Shown: positions 1 to 5,933, counted from the first letter of the stretch. The stretch: DNA of 5,933 nt from JAZOTK01 sp045534775 (GCA_045534775.1 JAZSKI010000068.1:1-5933); one strand, 5' to 3'. A program made the numbers and translations. The notes: generated from the sequence alone by a model not told the origin.

Positions 1-1191
1 AGCGTCTTCAATTCTGTACTTCATTTCTTTCATTTCGGTTTCTGTTGCAGCACCAACCTTGATAACTGCTACACCGCCGGAGAGCTTTGCAAGTCTTTCC
101 TGAAGTTTTTCTCTGTCAAATTCGCTTGTTGTTTCTTCAATCTGTGATTTAATAGCTGTAACTCTGTCTTTAATTGCCTGAGGATCACCAAGACCATCAA
201 CAATAATAGTATTTTCCTTCTGTACCTTAACCTGTTTTGCACGACCAAGCTGGTCAATGGTTGTTTCTTTAAGGTCGAGACCCAGCTCATCTGAAATAAC
301 CGTACCGCCTGTAAGAATAGCTATATCCTCAAGCATAGCCTTTCTTCTGTCGCCAAAGCCGGGAGCTTTAACGCCTACGCATACAAATGTACCACGGAGC
401 TTGTTGAGCACGAGAGTTGTAAGCGCTTCGCCTTCAATGTCCTCAGCAATAATTACAAGCTTTCTGCCCTGCTGAACTATCTGTTCAAGAAGAGGCAGAA
501 TATCCTGAACATTGGATATTTTCTTGTCGGTAATAAGAAGGAGGGCATCATCAATAACCGCTTCCATCTTTTCTGTATCTGTCACCATATAGGGAGAGAT
601 ATAACCTCTGTCAAACTGCATGCCTTCAACTACATCAGAGTAGGTTTCTGCAGTCTTGGATTCTTCAACAGTAATAACGCCGTCATTACCAACCTTTTCC
701 ATTGCATCAGCAATAAGAATACCTATATTTTCATCAGCGGCAGAAACGGATGCAACTCTTGCAATATCCTCTTTACCCTTAATTTTTTCGCTGTTTTTGA
801 TTACAGCATCAACAGCCGCATCTACAGCCTTTGCAATACCCTTGCGAAGTACCATGGGATTTGCACCTGCCGCTAAGTTTTTAAGACCTTCTCTTATGAA
901 CGCCTGAGCTAAAAGTGTAGCTGTGGTTGTACCGTCACCCGCTATATCATTGGTTTTTGTTGCAACCTCTTTTACAAGCTGAGCGCCCATATTTTCAAAA
1001 GCATCCTCAAGCTCAATTTCCTTGGCAATTGTAACACCGTCATTGGTAATAAGGGGTGAACCGAATTTCTTATCGAGAACTACGTTCCTGCCCTTAGGAC
1101 CTAATGTGATTTTAACTGTATTTGCAAGAGTGTTTACGCCTTTTTCAAGAGCACGTCTTGCTTCTTCTCCGTAAATAATTTGTTTAGCCAT
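1..1191 (-). CDS. groEL: Chaperonin GroEL (Hsp60), 3' end beyond the window
   Basis: ATP-driven cytosolic chaperonin that, with GroES, encloses and refolds non-native proteins in a double-ring 14-mer. The visible 397 residues start MAKQIIYGEEARRALEKG. The first equatorial segment contains the nucleotide-binding GPKGRNVVLD (31-40), NDGVT (50-54) and GDGTTTAT (85-92). The apical domain (about 190-375) has the substrate- and GroES-binding hydrophobics: GYISPYM (196-202), ILPLLEQI (231-238) and ALTTLVLN (256-263). The reading ends at RIEDA, where D396 aligns with the ATPase aspartate D398 of E. coli. About 145 residues are missing past the left edge: the end of the intermediate domain, the second equatorial half and any Gly/Met tail. 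The ATG is set by an AAGGAGG site 9 bases upstream. It follows groES by 14 bases, in the same operon under CIRCE control. There is no frameshift in the visible part. Identity is near certain. Confidence 0.98.
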   Translation of the reverse strand, partial: MAKQIIYGEEARRALEKGVNTLANTVKITLGPKGRNVVLDKKFGSPLITNDGVTIAKEIELEDAFENMGAQLVKEVATKTNDIAGDGTTTATLLAQAFIREGLKNLAAGANPMVLRKGIAKAVDAAVDAVIKNSEKIKGKEDIARVASVSAADENIGILIADAMEKVGNDGVITVEESKTAETYSDVVEGMQFDRGYISPYMVTDTEKMEAVIDDALLLITDKKISNVQDILPLLEQIVQQGRKLVIIAEDIEGEALTTLVLNKLRGTFVCVGVKAPGFGDRRKAMLEDIAILTGGTVISDELGLDLKETTIDQLGRAKQVKVQKENTIIVDGLGDPQAIKDRVTAIKSQIEETTSEFDREKLQERLAKLSGGVAVIKVGAATETEMKEMKYRIEDA

Positions 1192-1200
1192 AATAAATTT

Positions 1201-1207
1201 CCTCCTT
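1201..1207 (-). promoter_or_regulatory. groEL ribosome binding site
   Basis: On the minus strand this reads AAGGAGG, a full Shine-Dalgarno match, 9 bases before the groEL ATG. Its first two A bases are also the last two bases of the groES TAA stop (1206-1208), so ribosomes ending groES sit directly on the groEL initiation region. Confidence 0.9.
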
Positions 1208-1490
1208 ATTCTACTACTGCTAAGATGTCACTCTGTTTTACGATAATAAATTCATCATTATCCAGCTTAACCTCTGTTCCTGCATATTTGCTTACAATAA
1301 CCTTCTGACCTACCGTAACTTCCATTTTAATCTCCTTACCGTCTGCAACGCCACCGGGACCTACGGCAATGATTTCGGCAATCTGAGGTTTTTCCTTTGC
1401 ACTTGAAGCGAGAACGATACCGCTTTTTGTGGTTTCTTCAGCTTCTGTCATCTTAATAACAACTCTGTCACATAATGGTTTTAACGTCAT
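1206..1490 (-). CDS. groES: Co-chaperonin GroES (Hsp10)
   Basis: Cytosolic heptameric lid of the GroEL chamber. The product is 94 residues, the normal length for the family, beginning MTLKPLCDRVVIK. The mobile loop (about 16-33) carries the IVL tripeptide at 25-27, which in E. coli GroES docks into the GroEL apical groove. The GPGG turn (44-47) leads into the roof hairpin, and the C-terminal strands GQKVIVSKYAG (61-71) and DEFIIVKQSDILAVVE (79-94) complete the barrel. The start was chosen because an AAGGAGG site lies 9 bases upstream and MTLKPL is the typical family N-terminus. The frame stays open 25 codons further upstream, but that stretch runs through the CIRCE operator and cannot be translated from the predicted promoter. 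It is the first gene of the groES-groEL operon. A cysteine at residue 7 is a minor variation. Confidence 0.98.
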   Translation of the reverse strand: MTLKPLCDRVVIKMTEAEETTKSGIVLASSAKEKPQIAEIIAVGPGGVADGKEIKMEVTVGQKVIVSKYAGTEVKLDNDEFIIVKQSDILAVVE

Positions 1491-1499
1491 GTTAAAACG

Positions 1500-1506
1500 C
1501 CTCCTT
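1500..1506 (-). promoter_or_regulatory. groES ribosome binding site
   Basis: The minus strand reads AAGGAGG, 9 bases before the ATG at 1490. This decides the groES start over the longer open frame that reaches 1565. Confidence 0.9.
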
Positions 1507-1534
1507 CTATTTTTTATATTATAAACATTATTTA

Positions 1535-1561
1535 TTAGCACTCCCACCCAGTGAGTGCTAA
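1535..1561 (-). promoter_or_regulatory. CIRCE operator (HrcA binding site)
   Basis: This is a perfect 9-9-9 inverted repeat: TTAGCACTC (1535-1543), a 9-base spacer, and GAGTGCTAA (1553-1561). It matches the CIRCE consensus base for base in both arms. CIRCE is the operator of the heat-shock repressor HrcA in Firmicutes and many other bacteria; HrcA itself needs GroEL for activity, giving feedback on chaperonin supply. Here it lies directly downstream of the predicted transcription start and 44 bases before the groES start region. It would therefore also be transcribed as a hairpin in the 5' leader. Confidence 0.97.
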
Positions 1562-1571
1562 CCATATATAT

Positions 1572-1600
1572 ACTATACCTAAATCAGGAAAAATATTCAA
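1572..1600 (-). promoter_or_regulatory. Predicted sigma-A promoter of groES-groEL
   Basis: On the minus strand, TTGAAT (1600-1595) and TATAGT (1577-1572) are separated by exactly 17 bases. Each matches the housekeeping -35 and -10 hexamers at about five of six positions. A start about 7 bases after the -10 box falls near 1565, so the CIRCE operator begins within a few bases of the start site. This is the usual geometry for HrcA-repressed chaperonin promoters. The call is from sequence pattern only. Surrounding AT-richness offers other -10-like strings such as TATATA just downstream. Confidence 0.75.
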
Positions 1601-1732
1601 GTTTAAAAAAATTCAATTATGTTAATTTAAGTTAAAATATCTCATTTTTTCTCTTGAATTCTAAAAATATCTCCTATTTTAATTTTTTTAAACAAAATGA
1701 TGAGATTTTAGGGTGTTTTTTTGTGCAAAACA
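1601..1732. other. AT-rich intergenic spacer, no clear terminator
   Basis: This stretch separates the end of the flavoprotein gene from the groES promoter. It is extremely AT-rich. A 10-base direct repeat, AAAATATCTC, occurs at 1634-1643 and 1664-1673, exactly 30 bases apart. A related inverted copy, TGAGATTTTA, lies at 1701-1710. I found no GC-rich stem followed by a T-run on the minus strand, so no intrinsic terminator can be called for the upstream operon. Confidence 0.5.
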
Positions 1733-3289
1733 TCAAAAGGGCTTATATTTGCTTATTATGGCGGCGGCACAGCGCATTCCGTCAACAGCGGCACTTACTA
1801 TACCTCCTGCGTAGCCTGCCCCCTCCCCTATGGGATAAATCCCTTTAATGCTTTGCATTTCCTCGTCACGCAAAATTCGAAGCGGCGAGGAGGTACGGGT
1901 TTCAACTCCCGTCAGCAGAGCATCTCCTGCCGAAAAGCCTTTAATTTTTTTTTCAAAGACTGTAAGACCTTTTTTCATTGCAGATGTTACAAAATCAGGT
2001 AGAATTTCGGTTAAGTCACAGGGTTTAATACCCGGTCTGTAAGTACCTTTGAGGGCTTTTATATTTTCGCCTCTTAAAAAGCTGCCTACCGACTGAGCAG
2101 GTGCATAATAGCTTCTGCCGCCCGCTTCAAAAGCCCTTTGTTCTAAGCTTCGCTGGAAATTCATACCGTCGAGAGGGTTTGAACCGAAATCCTCAGGGTG
2201 AACGTCTACTACCAGAGCGGAATTCGCATTTCCGCCGCTACGGCTGTATTCGCTCATACCGTTGGTGACTACGCCGCCTTCTTCGGACACCGCCGCCACT
2301 ACCGTACCGCCGGGACACATGCAGAAGGTATAAGCACATCTGCAGCCTTCTCTGTGAGAAAGCTGATATTCGGCGTGGCGAAGAAGCGGATGACCGGCAT
2401 ATTTACCGTATCTTGCCTCGTCAAGCTTCCATTGTATATGTTCAATCCTCGCACCGACTGAAAAGGATTTAGGTATCATCTCAAGGCGTTTATTGTACAG
2501 CATTTCAAAGGTATCTCTTGCACTGTGACCTATGGCAAGGGTTAATATTTCACAATCCTGCCAGCTGCCGTTTATTTTAATTTTCTTTAATGACCCGTCA
2601 AAGGAAATATCCTCCAGCTTGTGAAAAAACCTTACGTCACCGCCCATACGGGTTATTTCACAGCGGATATTTTTAACTACGGTTTTCAGAATATCAGTAC
2701 CGATATGAGGCTTTGCTTCAAAGAGAATTTCTTTCGGAGCACCACAGTCTGCAAATATTCTCAGCACCTCATCACAGAAAGGGTCATTAATTCTGCAGGT
2801 CAGCTTACCATCGGAAAATGTCCCTGCACCGCCTTCCCCAAACTGCACGTTATTTTCGGGATTCAAGCCTCCTCCCTGCCAGAATTTTTCAACCGCAAGA
2901 CTTCGGCTGTCTACATCGCCGCCTCTTTCGATTATAATAGGATTATATCCGTATTTTGCCAAAATATACCCGCAAAACATTCCCGCAGGTCCAAAGCCTG
3001 CAATGACAGGGCGGCTGTTTAGCTTCTTTGTACCTCGCACAAGCTCCGTTTTTTCAGTTGGCGGAATATATGTTATATCATGGCTGTTAAGCCTTTTACA
3101 CAGCTTCTCCTCTTCTGCCGTTTCAACGGCTACAGAATACACCAGCTTAATATCGTTTTTATGACGTGCATCCACCGAACGGCGTATGATGCTCATTTTA
3201 TCAAAACCGATACCTAATATATTATGTACATTTTCTTCAACAGATGAATTATCCTCAATGGATTTTATTATATTATTAATTCTTATCAT
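1733..3289 (-). CDS. FAD-dependent oxidoreductase, COG2509 type
   Basis: Cytosolic flavoprotein of 518 residues. Its reaction and substrate are unknown, as for the family generally. An N-terminal alpha/beta domain (1-92) contains the family-typical RRSVDAR (36-42). The dinucleotide-binding GFGPAG (98-103) then starts a Rossmann fold, with the ribose-binding ER at 121-122. GEGGAGTFSDGKL (151-163) is the family hallmark, LAIGHSARDTF (251-261) a second nucleotide-fold segment, GVETRTSSP (461-469) a conserved late motif, and GEGAGYAGG (488-496) the C-terminal FAD-contact motif. Four cysteines (316, 318, 323, 325) form C-x-C-x4-C-x-C before PGG. The ATG lies 3 bases after the SLOG gene's stop with only a weak ribosome site, which suggests translational coupling. 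It is the last gene of the four-gene set. The reading frame is intact, but a run of nine A bases crosses codons 446-449. Family assignment is firm; function is open. Confidence 0.93.
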   Translation of the reverse strand: MIRINNIIKSIEDNSSVEENVHNILGIGFDKMSIIRRSVDARHKNDIKLVYSVAVETAEEEKLCKRLNSHDITYIPPTEKTELVRGTKKLNSRPVIAGFGPAGMFCGYILAKYGYNPIIIERGGDVDSRSLAVEKFWQGGGLNPENNVQFGEGGAGTFSDGKLTCRINDPFCDEVLRIFADCGAPKEILFEAKPHIGTDILKTVVKNIRCEITRMGGDVRFFHKLEDISFDGSLKKIKINGSWQDCEILTLAIGHSARDTFEMLYNKRLEMIPKSFSVGARIEHIQWKLDEARYGKYAGHPLLRHAEYQLSHREGCRCAYTFCMCPGGTVVAAVSEEGGVVTNGMSEYSRSGGNANSALVVDVHPEDFGSNPLDGMNFQRSLEQRAFEAGGRSYYAPAQSVGSFLRGENIKALKGTYRPGIKPCDLTEILPDFVTSAMKKGLTVFEKKIKGFSAGDALLTGVETRTSSPLRILRDEEMQSIKGIYPIGEGAGYAGGIVSAAVDGMRCAAAIISKYKPF

Positions 3290-3292
3290 AGT

Positions 3293-3787
3293 TTAATCCA
3301 AAACCGAAATCAGTCGTTTCCCTTCTCTTTTAGCATAATTACAGGTATAATATGTGCCGCCGCGGCTTCTGGTCATATAATAAAGCACCGTATCACAGCG
3401 ATCTACCATATATCTGTTTCTTACCATCATACAGCCTTCCATATAACTTTCCGACAGCGTAACTACCTCATCGGCGTTTTGCAAAACATAGTCATAGAGT
3501 CGTTTCCAGGCTGCGGTAAATTTTTTTGCCTGGTCCGCACAGGGTACAGCTATTATAAGCTTAATTTGAGGAAAGCTCTCTTTTAATTTCAGCACCTCTC
3601 TGCCGCAAATTAAATCAAAGCCCATAGCACCGCCGCAGTAAAAGGTATCAATTCCATTATGAATAAATTTTTCAAGCCAAAGCCGCAAGCTACTTACAAT
3701 TCTGTCATATTCCCATTTGGCTATTATGCGGTGTCCCGTAAAACAGCAAGCCTTTTTTGCGGCATTTATTTCATTCGACCATTCCAT
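3293..3787 (-). CDS. SLOG-family protein, YpsA/DUF1273-like
   Basis: Small cytosolic Rossmann-like protein of 164 residues from the SLOG/DprA-LOG superfamily. Members bind nucleotide-derived or nucleic-acid ligands; the ligand of this branch is not established. Visible motifs are FTGHR (16-20) at the end of the first strand, CGGAMGFD (51-58) as the glycine-rich loop, AVPC (80-83), MVRNRYMVDR (121-130) and RGGTYYT (142-148). This order matches YpsA-like proteins, and the length is slightly short of a typical YpsA. There is no membrane span or signal peptide. The ATG is set by AAGGAG 8 bases upstream, inside the end of the transporter gene, so it is probably co-translated with that gene. It is followed after 3 bases by the flavoprotein gene. 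YpsA of Bacillus has been linked to cell division, but that role cannot be transferred here on sequence alone. Confidence 0.88.
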   Translation of the reverse strand: MEWSNEINAAKKACCFTGHRIIAKWEYDRIVSSLRLWLEKFIHNGIDTFYCGGAMGFDLICGREVLKLKESFPQIKLIIAVPCADQAKKFTAAWKRLYDYVLQNADEVVTLSESYMEGCMMVRNRYMVDRCDTVLYYMTRSRGGTYYTCNYAKREGKRLISVLD

Positions 3788-3795
3788 TATTACCT

Positions 3796-3801
3796 CTCCT
3801 T
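3796..3801 (-). promoter_or_regulatory. Ribosome binding site of the SLOG gene
   Basis: AAGGAG on the minus strand lies 8 bases before the ATG at 3787. It overlaps the TAA stop (3800-3802) of the transporter gene and supports coupled translation of the two. Confidence 0.8.
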
Positions 3802-5062
3802 ATTTTAAAATCAAGCCTTTTGGGCATTGGTCTTTCTTTGAGGTTTTATCAAATATTCTTTTCATTACAAGCAGTAATATCAAACCGAGCATGGGATATA
3901 TCGCCGTAGAAAGCATCCCTGTTTTCAGACCGATTTGCTCCGGGTGCATTACAGGGTCAATGAGAGGGTGTGAGAATTTTTCCGATACCTTGTCCGTAAT
4001 AACGCCCATAAGCTGAGGTGCAAAAGAAGCTCCCAAATCGCCTGCCGCCGCCATCAGCGCATAGGCTCCCACTCCGGGATTTGGACTTTTTTCTTCAAGC
4101 AAAATCAAAGTTCCCGGCCACAGCATCGAGGTGAAAATTCCCGTCAGAATACACGCTATGGTGGAAATTAAAATATTCGCCGATATACCTACGGTTATAT
4201 AACAGACCGCAGCTCCCGCCATACCTGCTATCAGCATATTCATAATGTTTTTGCCGTATTTGGCATAAACTGTACGGGTCAGGGCAAGGAGGATTCCAAA
4301 TACCGCCATCCCCAAAATATCCCCCGTAGCCTTCGGGATTGAAAGCACCCGTTCCATATATGTAGAAATCCAGTTCGTCATAGTGTTTTCCGCACAACTG
4401 CCCAGGAAAATACACATCATACACATTATTATGACGTTTTTACGTTTTATTCCATTTTTGCCGCTATCTTCGGAAATTTTTATCTCCGGCAACGGCGAGG
4501 TCGAAAACATAACAAAGGTAATCACGGGCAAAGTCGCCCAGATAAGAGTCAGCCAAACCCAGCTTTCCTTACCGAATATTTTTAAAAACAGCGTACTTAT
4601 CACTATTACCGATACCAATCCGTAGCCGTAAAGAGAGTGAAGCACACTCATATCCTTATCTGGTGTGTCCGATGGCAAGGATGCAACCGTCGGGCTTAAA
4701 AAGACCTCTGAAAGCCCCGTAGATATGGAAAACACCACCGTTCCGATAACAAGCCCCACATAAGCGTGTTGCGGGAAAAATGTTGGAAGTAAGGCATAAA
4801 GTATAAGCCCCAGCATAGTAACAAGCGGCATAGTGCGGACGGTTTTTTTCAGGTTGAAAAATCTGCTGAAAAATGAAAATATCAGGTCTACAGACATTTG
4901 TGTAAAGAAATTCACCAGCACTAATGCCCCAAGCTGAGTATATGAAATACCGAACATTTCTCTGAAGGGTAAAAACAGTACCGGCGGCAACGCAAAAGCA
5001 GATGCTGTTGATACATAAGAGAAATAACAAGCATATTTCGTTCGTTTGAAATCGTTTTTCAT
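3800..5062 (-). CDS. Major facilitator superfamily transporter, FucP-like
   Basis: Inner-membrane secondary transporter of 420 residues with about 12 predicted hydrophobic spans. They form two six-span halves joined by a polar central loop (about 190-208, SEDSGKNGIKRKN). The region DLIFSFFSRFFNLKKTV (59-75) sits where MFS motif A is expected between spans 2 and 3, but it is degenerate. HSLYGYG (142-148) and ENTMTNWISTYM (225-236) resemble segments of the FucP-type sugar/proton symporter group, as does GDLGASFAPQLMG (341-353) near span 11. The substrate cannot be read from the sequence; a sugar or other small solute is an inference from family resemblance. A long polar loop (about 357-385, containing HPLIDPVMHPEQ) lies between the last two spans. 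It follows the YihY/BrkB gene by 29 bases and precedes the SLOG gene by 12. The ATG is preceded by AAGGGG 6 bases upstream. The frame is intact. Confidence 0.9.
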   Translation of the reverse strand: MKNDFKRTKYACYFSYVSTASAFALPPVLFLPFREMFGISYTQLGALVLVNFFTQMSVDLIFSFFSRFFNLKKTVRTMPLVTMLGLILYALLPTFFPQHAYVGLVIGTVVFSISTGLSEVFLSPTVASLPSDTPDKDMSVLHSLYGYGLVSVIVISTLFLKIFGKESWVWLTLIWATLPVITFVMFSTSPLPEIKISEDSGKNGIKRKNVIIMCMMCIFLGSCAENTMTNWISTYMERVLSIPKATGDILGMAVFGILLALTRTVYAKYGKNIMNMLIAGMAGAAVCYITVGISANILISTIACILTGIFTSMLWPGTLILLEEKSPNPGVGAYALMAAAGDLGASFAPQLMGVITDKVSEKFSHPLIDPVMHPEQIGLKTGMLSTAIYPMLGLILLLVMKRIFDKTSKKDQCPKGLILK

Positions 5063-5068
5063 ATAAAT

Positions 5069-5074
5069 CCCCTT
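5069..5074 (-). promoter_or_regulatory. Ribosome binding site of the MFS gene
   Basis: The minus strand reads AAGGAAAAGGGG across 5080-5069. AAGGGG is 6 bases from the ATG and AAGGA is 13 bases away, so the proximal element is the better candidate. It is a weaker match than the groES and groEL sites. Confidence 0.55.
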
Positions 5075-5091
5075 TTCCTTCAGTCAATAAT

Positions 5092-5901
5092 TTATTCACC
5101 GTTTGCTTCAAACAATATACTGTTAAGCTCTGCTCCCATTACGATAATTATACCTGTAAAATACAACCATAAAAGCAACAGAAAAACAACTCCGATTGAG
5201 CCGTATAAAACAGAGTTTTTAAGTCCGTACCCGACATAAAGCCCAAATCCCGCAGAAAATAAGGTAAACGCAACTATCGCCGCCATCGCCCCCGGAAAGG
5301 TGCTTTTAAAGGAAACCTTTTTATATGGTATAAAATAATAAATCGCCGTCATAGCAAAAAATCCTACCAGAATAAACACAAACCATTTCACAATAATAAG
5401 GCTTTGCACAAATTTCTCTTCTACCCTGAAAAATGAAAATATGTACTGCAGAATATTATGGCTGAATACCGATGCCGCCAGCATAAGCAGAATAATAATC
5501 CCGAAACATACAATAAAAAGCATAGACCGCAAAAGACTTCTGAAAAATCCACGCCGCAGCTCCACCTCGTATGCCGTATTTATAGCCTTTTCCATCGACC
5601 TTACTATTCTCGAGGCAGAATATATTAGGGTGATTATTCCCACAGGCATAAGCCTCGGAGAATAGCTGTTTGAAATATATCCCACATAGGTAATTATATA
5701 GTCCGCCGTTTCTTTTTTAAGAAACAAATTCAAAAAGCCGTCAAGTGCTTCGCCGTAGGACAGGTTAACGGTTACAATCAGCTTGTTTATAAATACTATA
5801 AAGGGAAAGATGGAAAGCAGCGAAAAATAAGCAAGCTGCCCTCCGATTTGTCCTACATCATGTTCTATATATCTTTGAATAAGCTTTTTGGCGAGGTCCA
5901 T
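5092..5901 (-). CDS. YihY/BrkB-family inner-membrane protein
   Basis: Integral membrane protein of 269 residues, in the usual family range. Spans are visible near 28-48, 84-102, 128-148, 168-191, 203-223 and 236-257. Family signatures are GQLAYFSLLSIFPF (21-34) leading into span 1, SASRIVRSMEKAINTAY (95-111) after span 2, and YGSIGVVFLLLLWLYFTG (233-250) with MGAELN (255-260) at the C-terminus. The family was once annotated as ribonuclease BN; that is not supported, and its transport or export role is unproven. The start used here is the ATG at 5901, because GGAG lies 9 bases upstream. A TTG at 5916 would extend the protein by five residues, but that TTG is itself part of the TTGGAG ribosome site. 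An ATG at 5910 abuts GGAG with no spacing. It is the first gene of the four-gene set visible here, and its promoter is not in the window. Confidence 0.9.
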   Translation of the reverse strand: MDLAKKLIQRYIEHDVGQIGGQLAYFSLLSIFPFIVFINKLIVTVNLSYGEALDGFLNLFLKKETADYIITYVGYISNSYSPRLMPVGIITLIYSASRIVRSMEKAINTAYEVELRRGFFRSLLRSMLFIVCFGIIILLMLAASVFSHNILQYIFSFFRVEEKFVQSLIIVKWFVFILVGFFAMTAIYYFIPYKKVSFKSTFPGAMAAIVAFTLFSAGFGLYVGYGLKNSVLYGSIGVVFLLLLWLYFTGIIIVMGAELNSILFEANGE

Positions 5902-5910
5902 ACAAATCAT

Positions 5911-5915
5911 CTCCA
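5911..5915 (-). promoter_or_regulatory. Ribosome binding site deciding the YihY/BrkB start
   Basis: TGGAG on the minus strand lies 9 bases before the ATG at 5901. This spacing excludes the upstream TTG (5916), which overlaps the site, and the ATG at 5910, which touches it. Confidence 0.7.
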
Positions 5916-5933
5916 AAAAATATTGTATAAGGT

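Noticed and set aside
69..290. Open frame of 73 codons on the minus strand within groEL
   Set aside because: It is an alternate frame of the well-conserved groEL sequence.
1491..1565. Upstream extension of groES to an ATG at 1565
   Set aside because: It would translate through the CIRCE operator, adds 25 residues not typical of GroES, and ignores the AAGGAGG site placed 9 bases before the ATG at 1490.
1634..1708. AAAATATCTCAT and ATGAGATTTT as a terminator stem
   Set aside because: The arms are more than 50 bases apart, AT-rich and mismatched, with no suitable T-run placement. It would be too weak to act as an intrinsic terminator.
1721..2002. Plus-strand open frame over the end of the flavoprotein gene
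   Set aside because: It is antisense to a clearly conserved protein (FAD motif region), and its composition is not protein-like.
2621..3022. Plus-strand open frame of 133 codons
   Set aside because: It is antisense to the Rossmann region of the flavoprotein, with no family resemblance.
4095..4424. Open frame of 109 codons on the minus strand, rich in Gly and Tyr
   Set aside because: It is out of frame within the MFS coding region. The composition is what a shifted membrane-protein frame gives, and no ribosome site was seen.
5060..5087. TTGACT-16-TATATG as an internal promoter before the MFS gene
   Set aside because: The -10 string overlaps the MFS ATG, so the transcript would start inside the gene and lack its ribosome site.
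4656..5111. Open frame of 151 codons on the minus strand overlapping the YihY/BrkB 3' end and the MFS gene
   Set aside because: It is an alternate frame of the MFS gene, whose own frame gives a full 12-span protein. The cysteine- and tyrosine-rich product resembles no family I know.
5922..5927. TACAAT as a -10 box for the YihY/BrkB operon
   Set aside because: Transcription would begin near 5915, cutting into the ribosome binding site. The matching -35 region lies outside the window.

Overview
The window is most likely chromosomal DNA from a low-to-moderate-GC Firmicute, probably of class Clostridia (Oscillospiraceae/Ruminococcaceae-like). This placement rests on strong AAGGAGG-type ribosome binding sites, a perfect HrcA-type CIRCE operator before groES-groEL, and the look of the protein families. 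It is an inference, because no marker gene was compared. All six genes lie on the minus strand, so transcription runs from the right edge (5933) to the left edge (1). Nothing in the window looks mobile: no transposase, integrase, tRNA, rRNA, CRISPR array or long repeat was seen.

The right part (1733-5901) is a compact run of four genes. In order of transcription these are a YihY/BrkB-family six-span membrane protein, a 12-span major facilitator superfamily (MFS) transporter, a small YpsA-like SLOG/DprA-fold protein, and a large FAD-dependent oxidoreductase of the COG2509 type. Gaps between them are 29, 12 and 3 bases. The SLOG gene's ribosome binding site overlaps the transporter's stop codon, and the flavoprotein start sits 3 bases after the SLOG stop. 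This is typical of one transcript with translational coupling. No promoter for the set is visible, so it probably lies beyond the right edge. None of the four has an assigned biochemical substrate that the sequence can settle.

A 242-base, very AT-rich gap (1491-1732) separates this set from the chaperonin operon. It holds a good sigma-A-type promoter (TTGAAT, 17 bases, TATAGT), then the CIRCE operator, then the groES ribosome binding site. No clear factor-independent terminator for the upstream genes was found there.

The left part (1-1490) is groES (complete, 94 aa) followed by groEL (397 codons, cut by the window edge). Their products form the GroEL/GroES folding machine. The CIRCE element implies repression by HrcA, which is not encoded here. 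The window is mostly ordinary core genome; the least understood part is the SLOG-flavoprotein pair and its link to the transporter.
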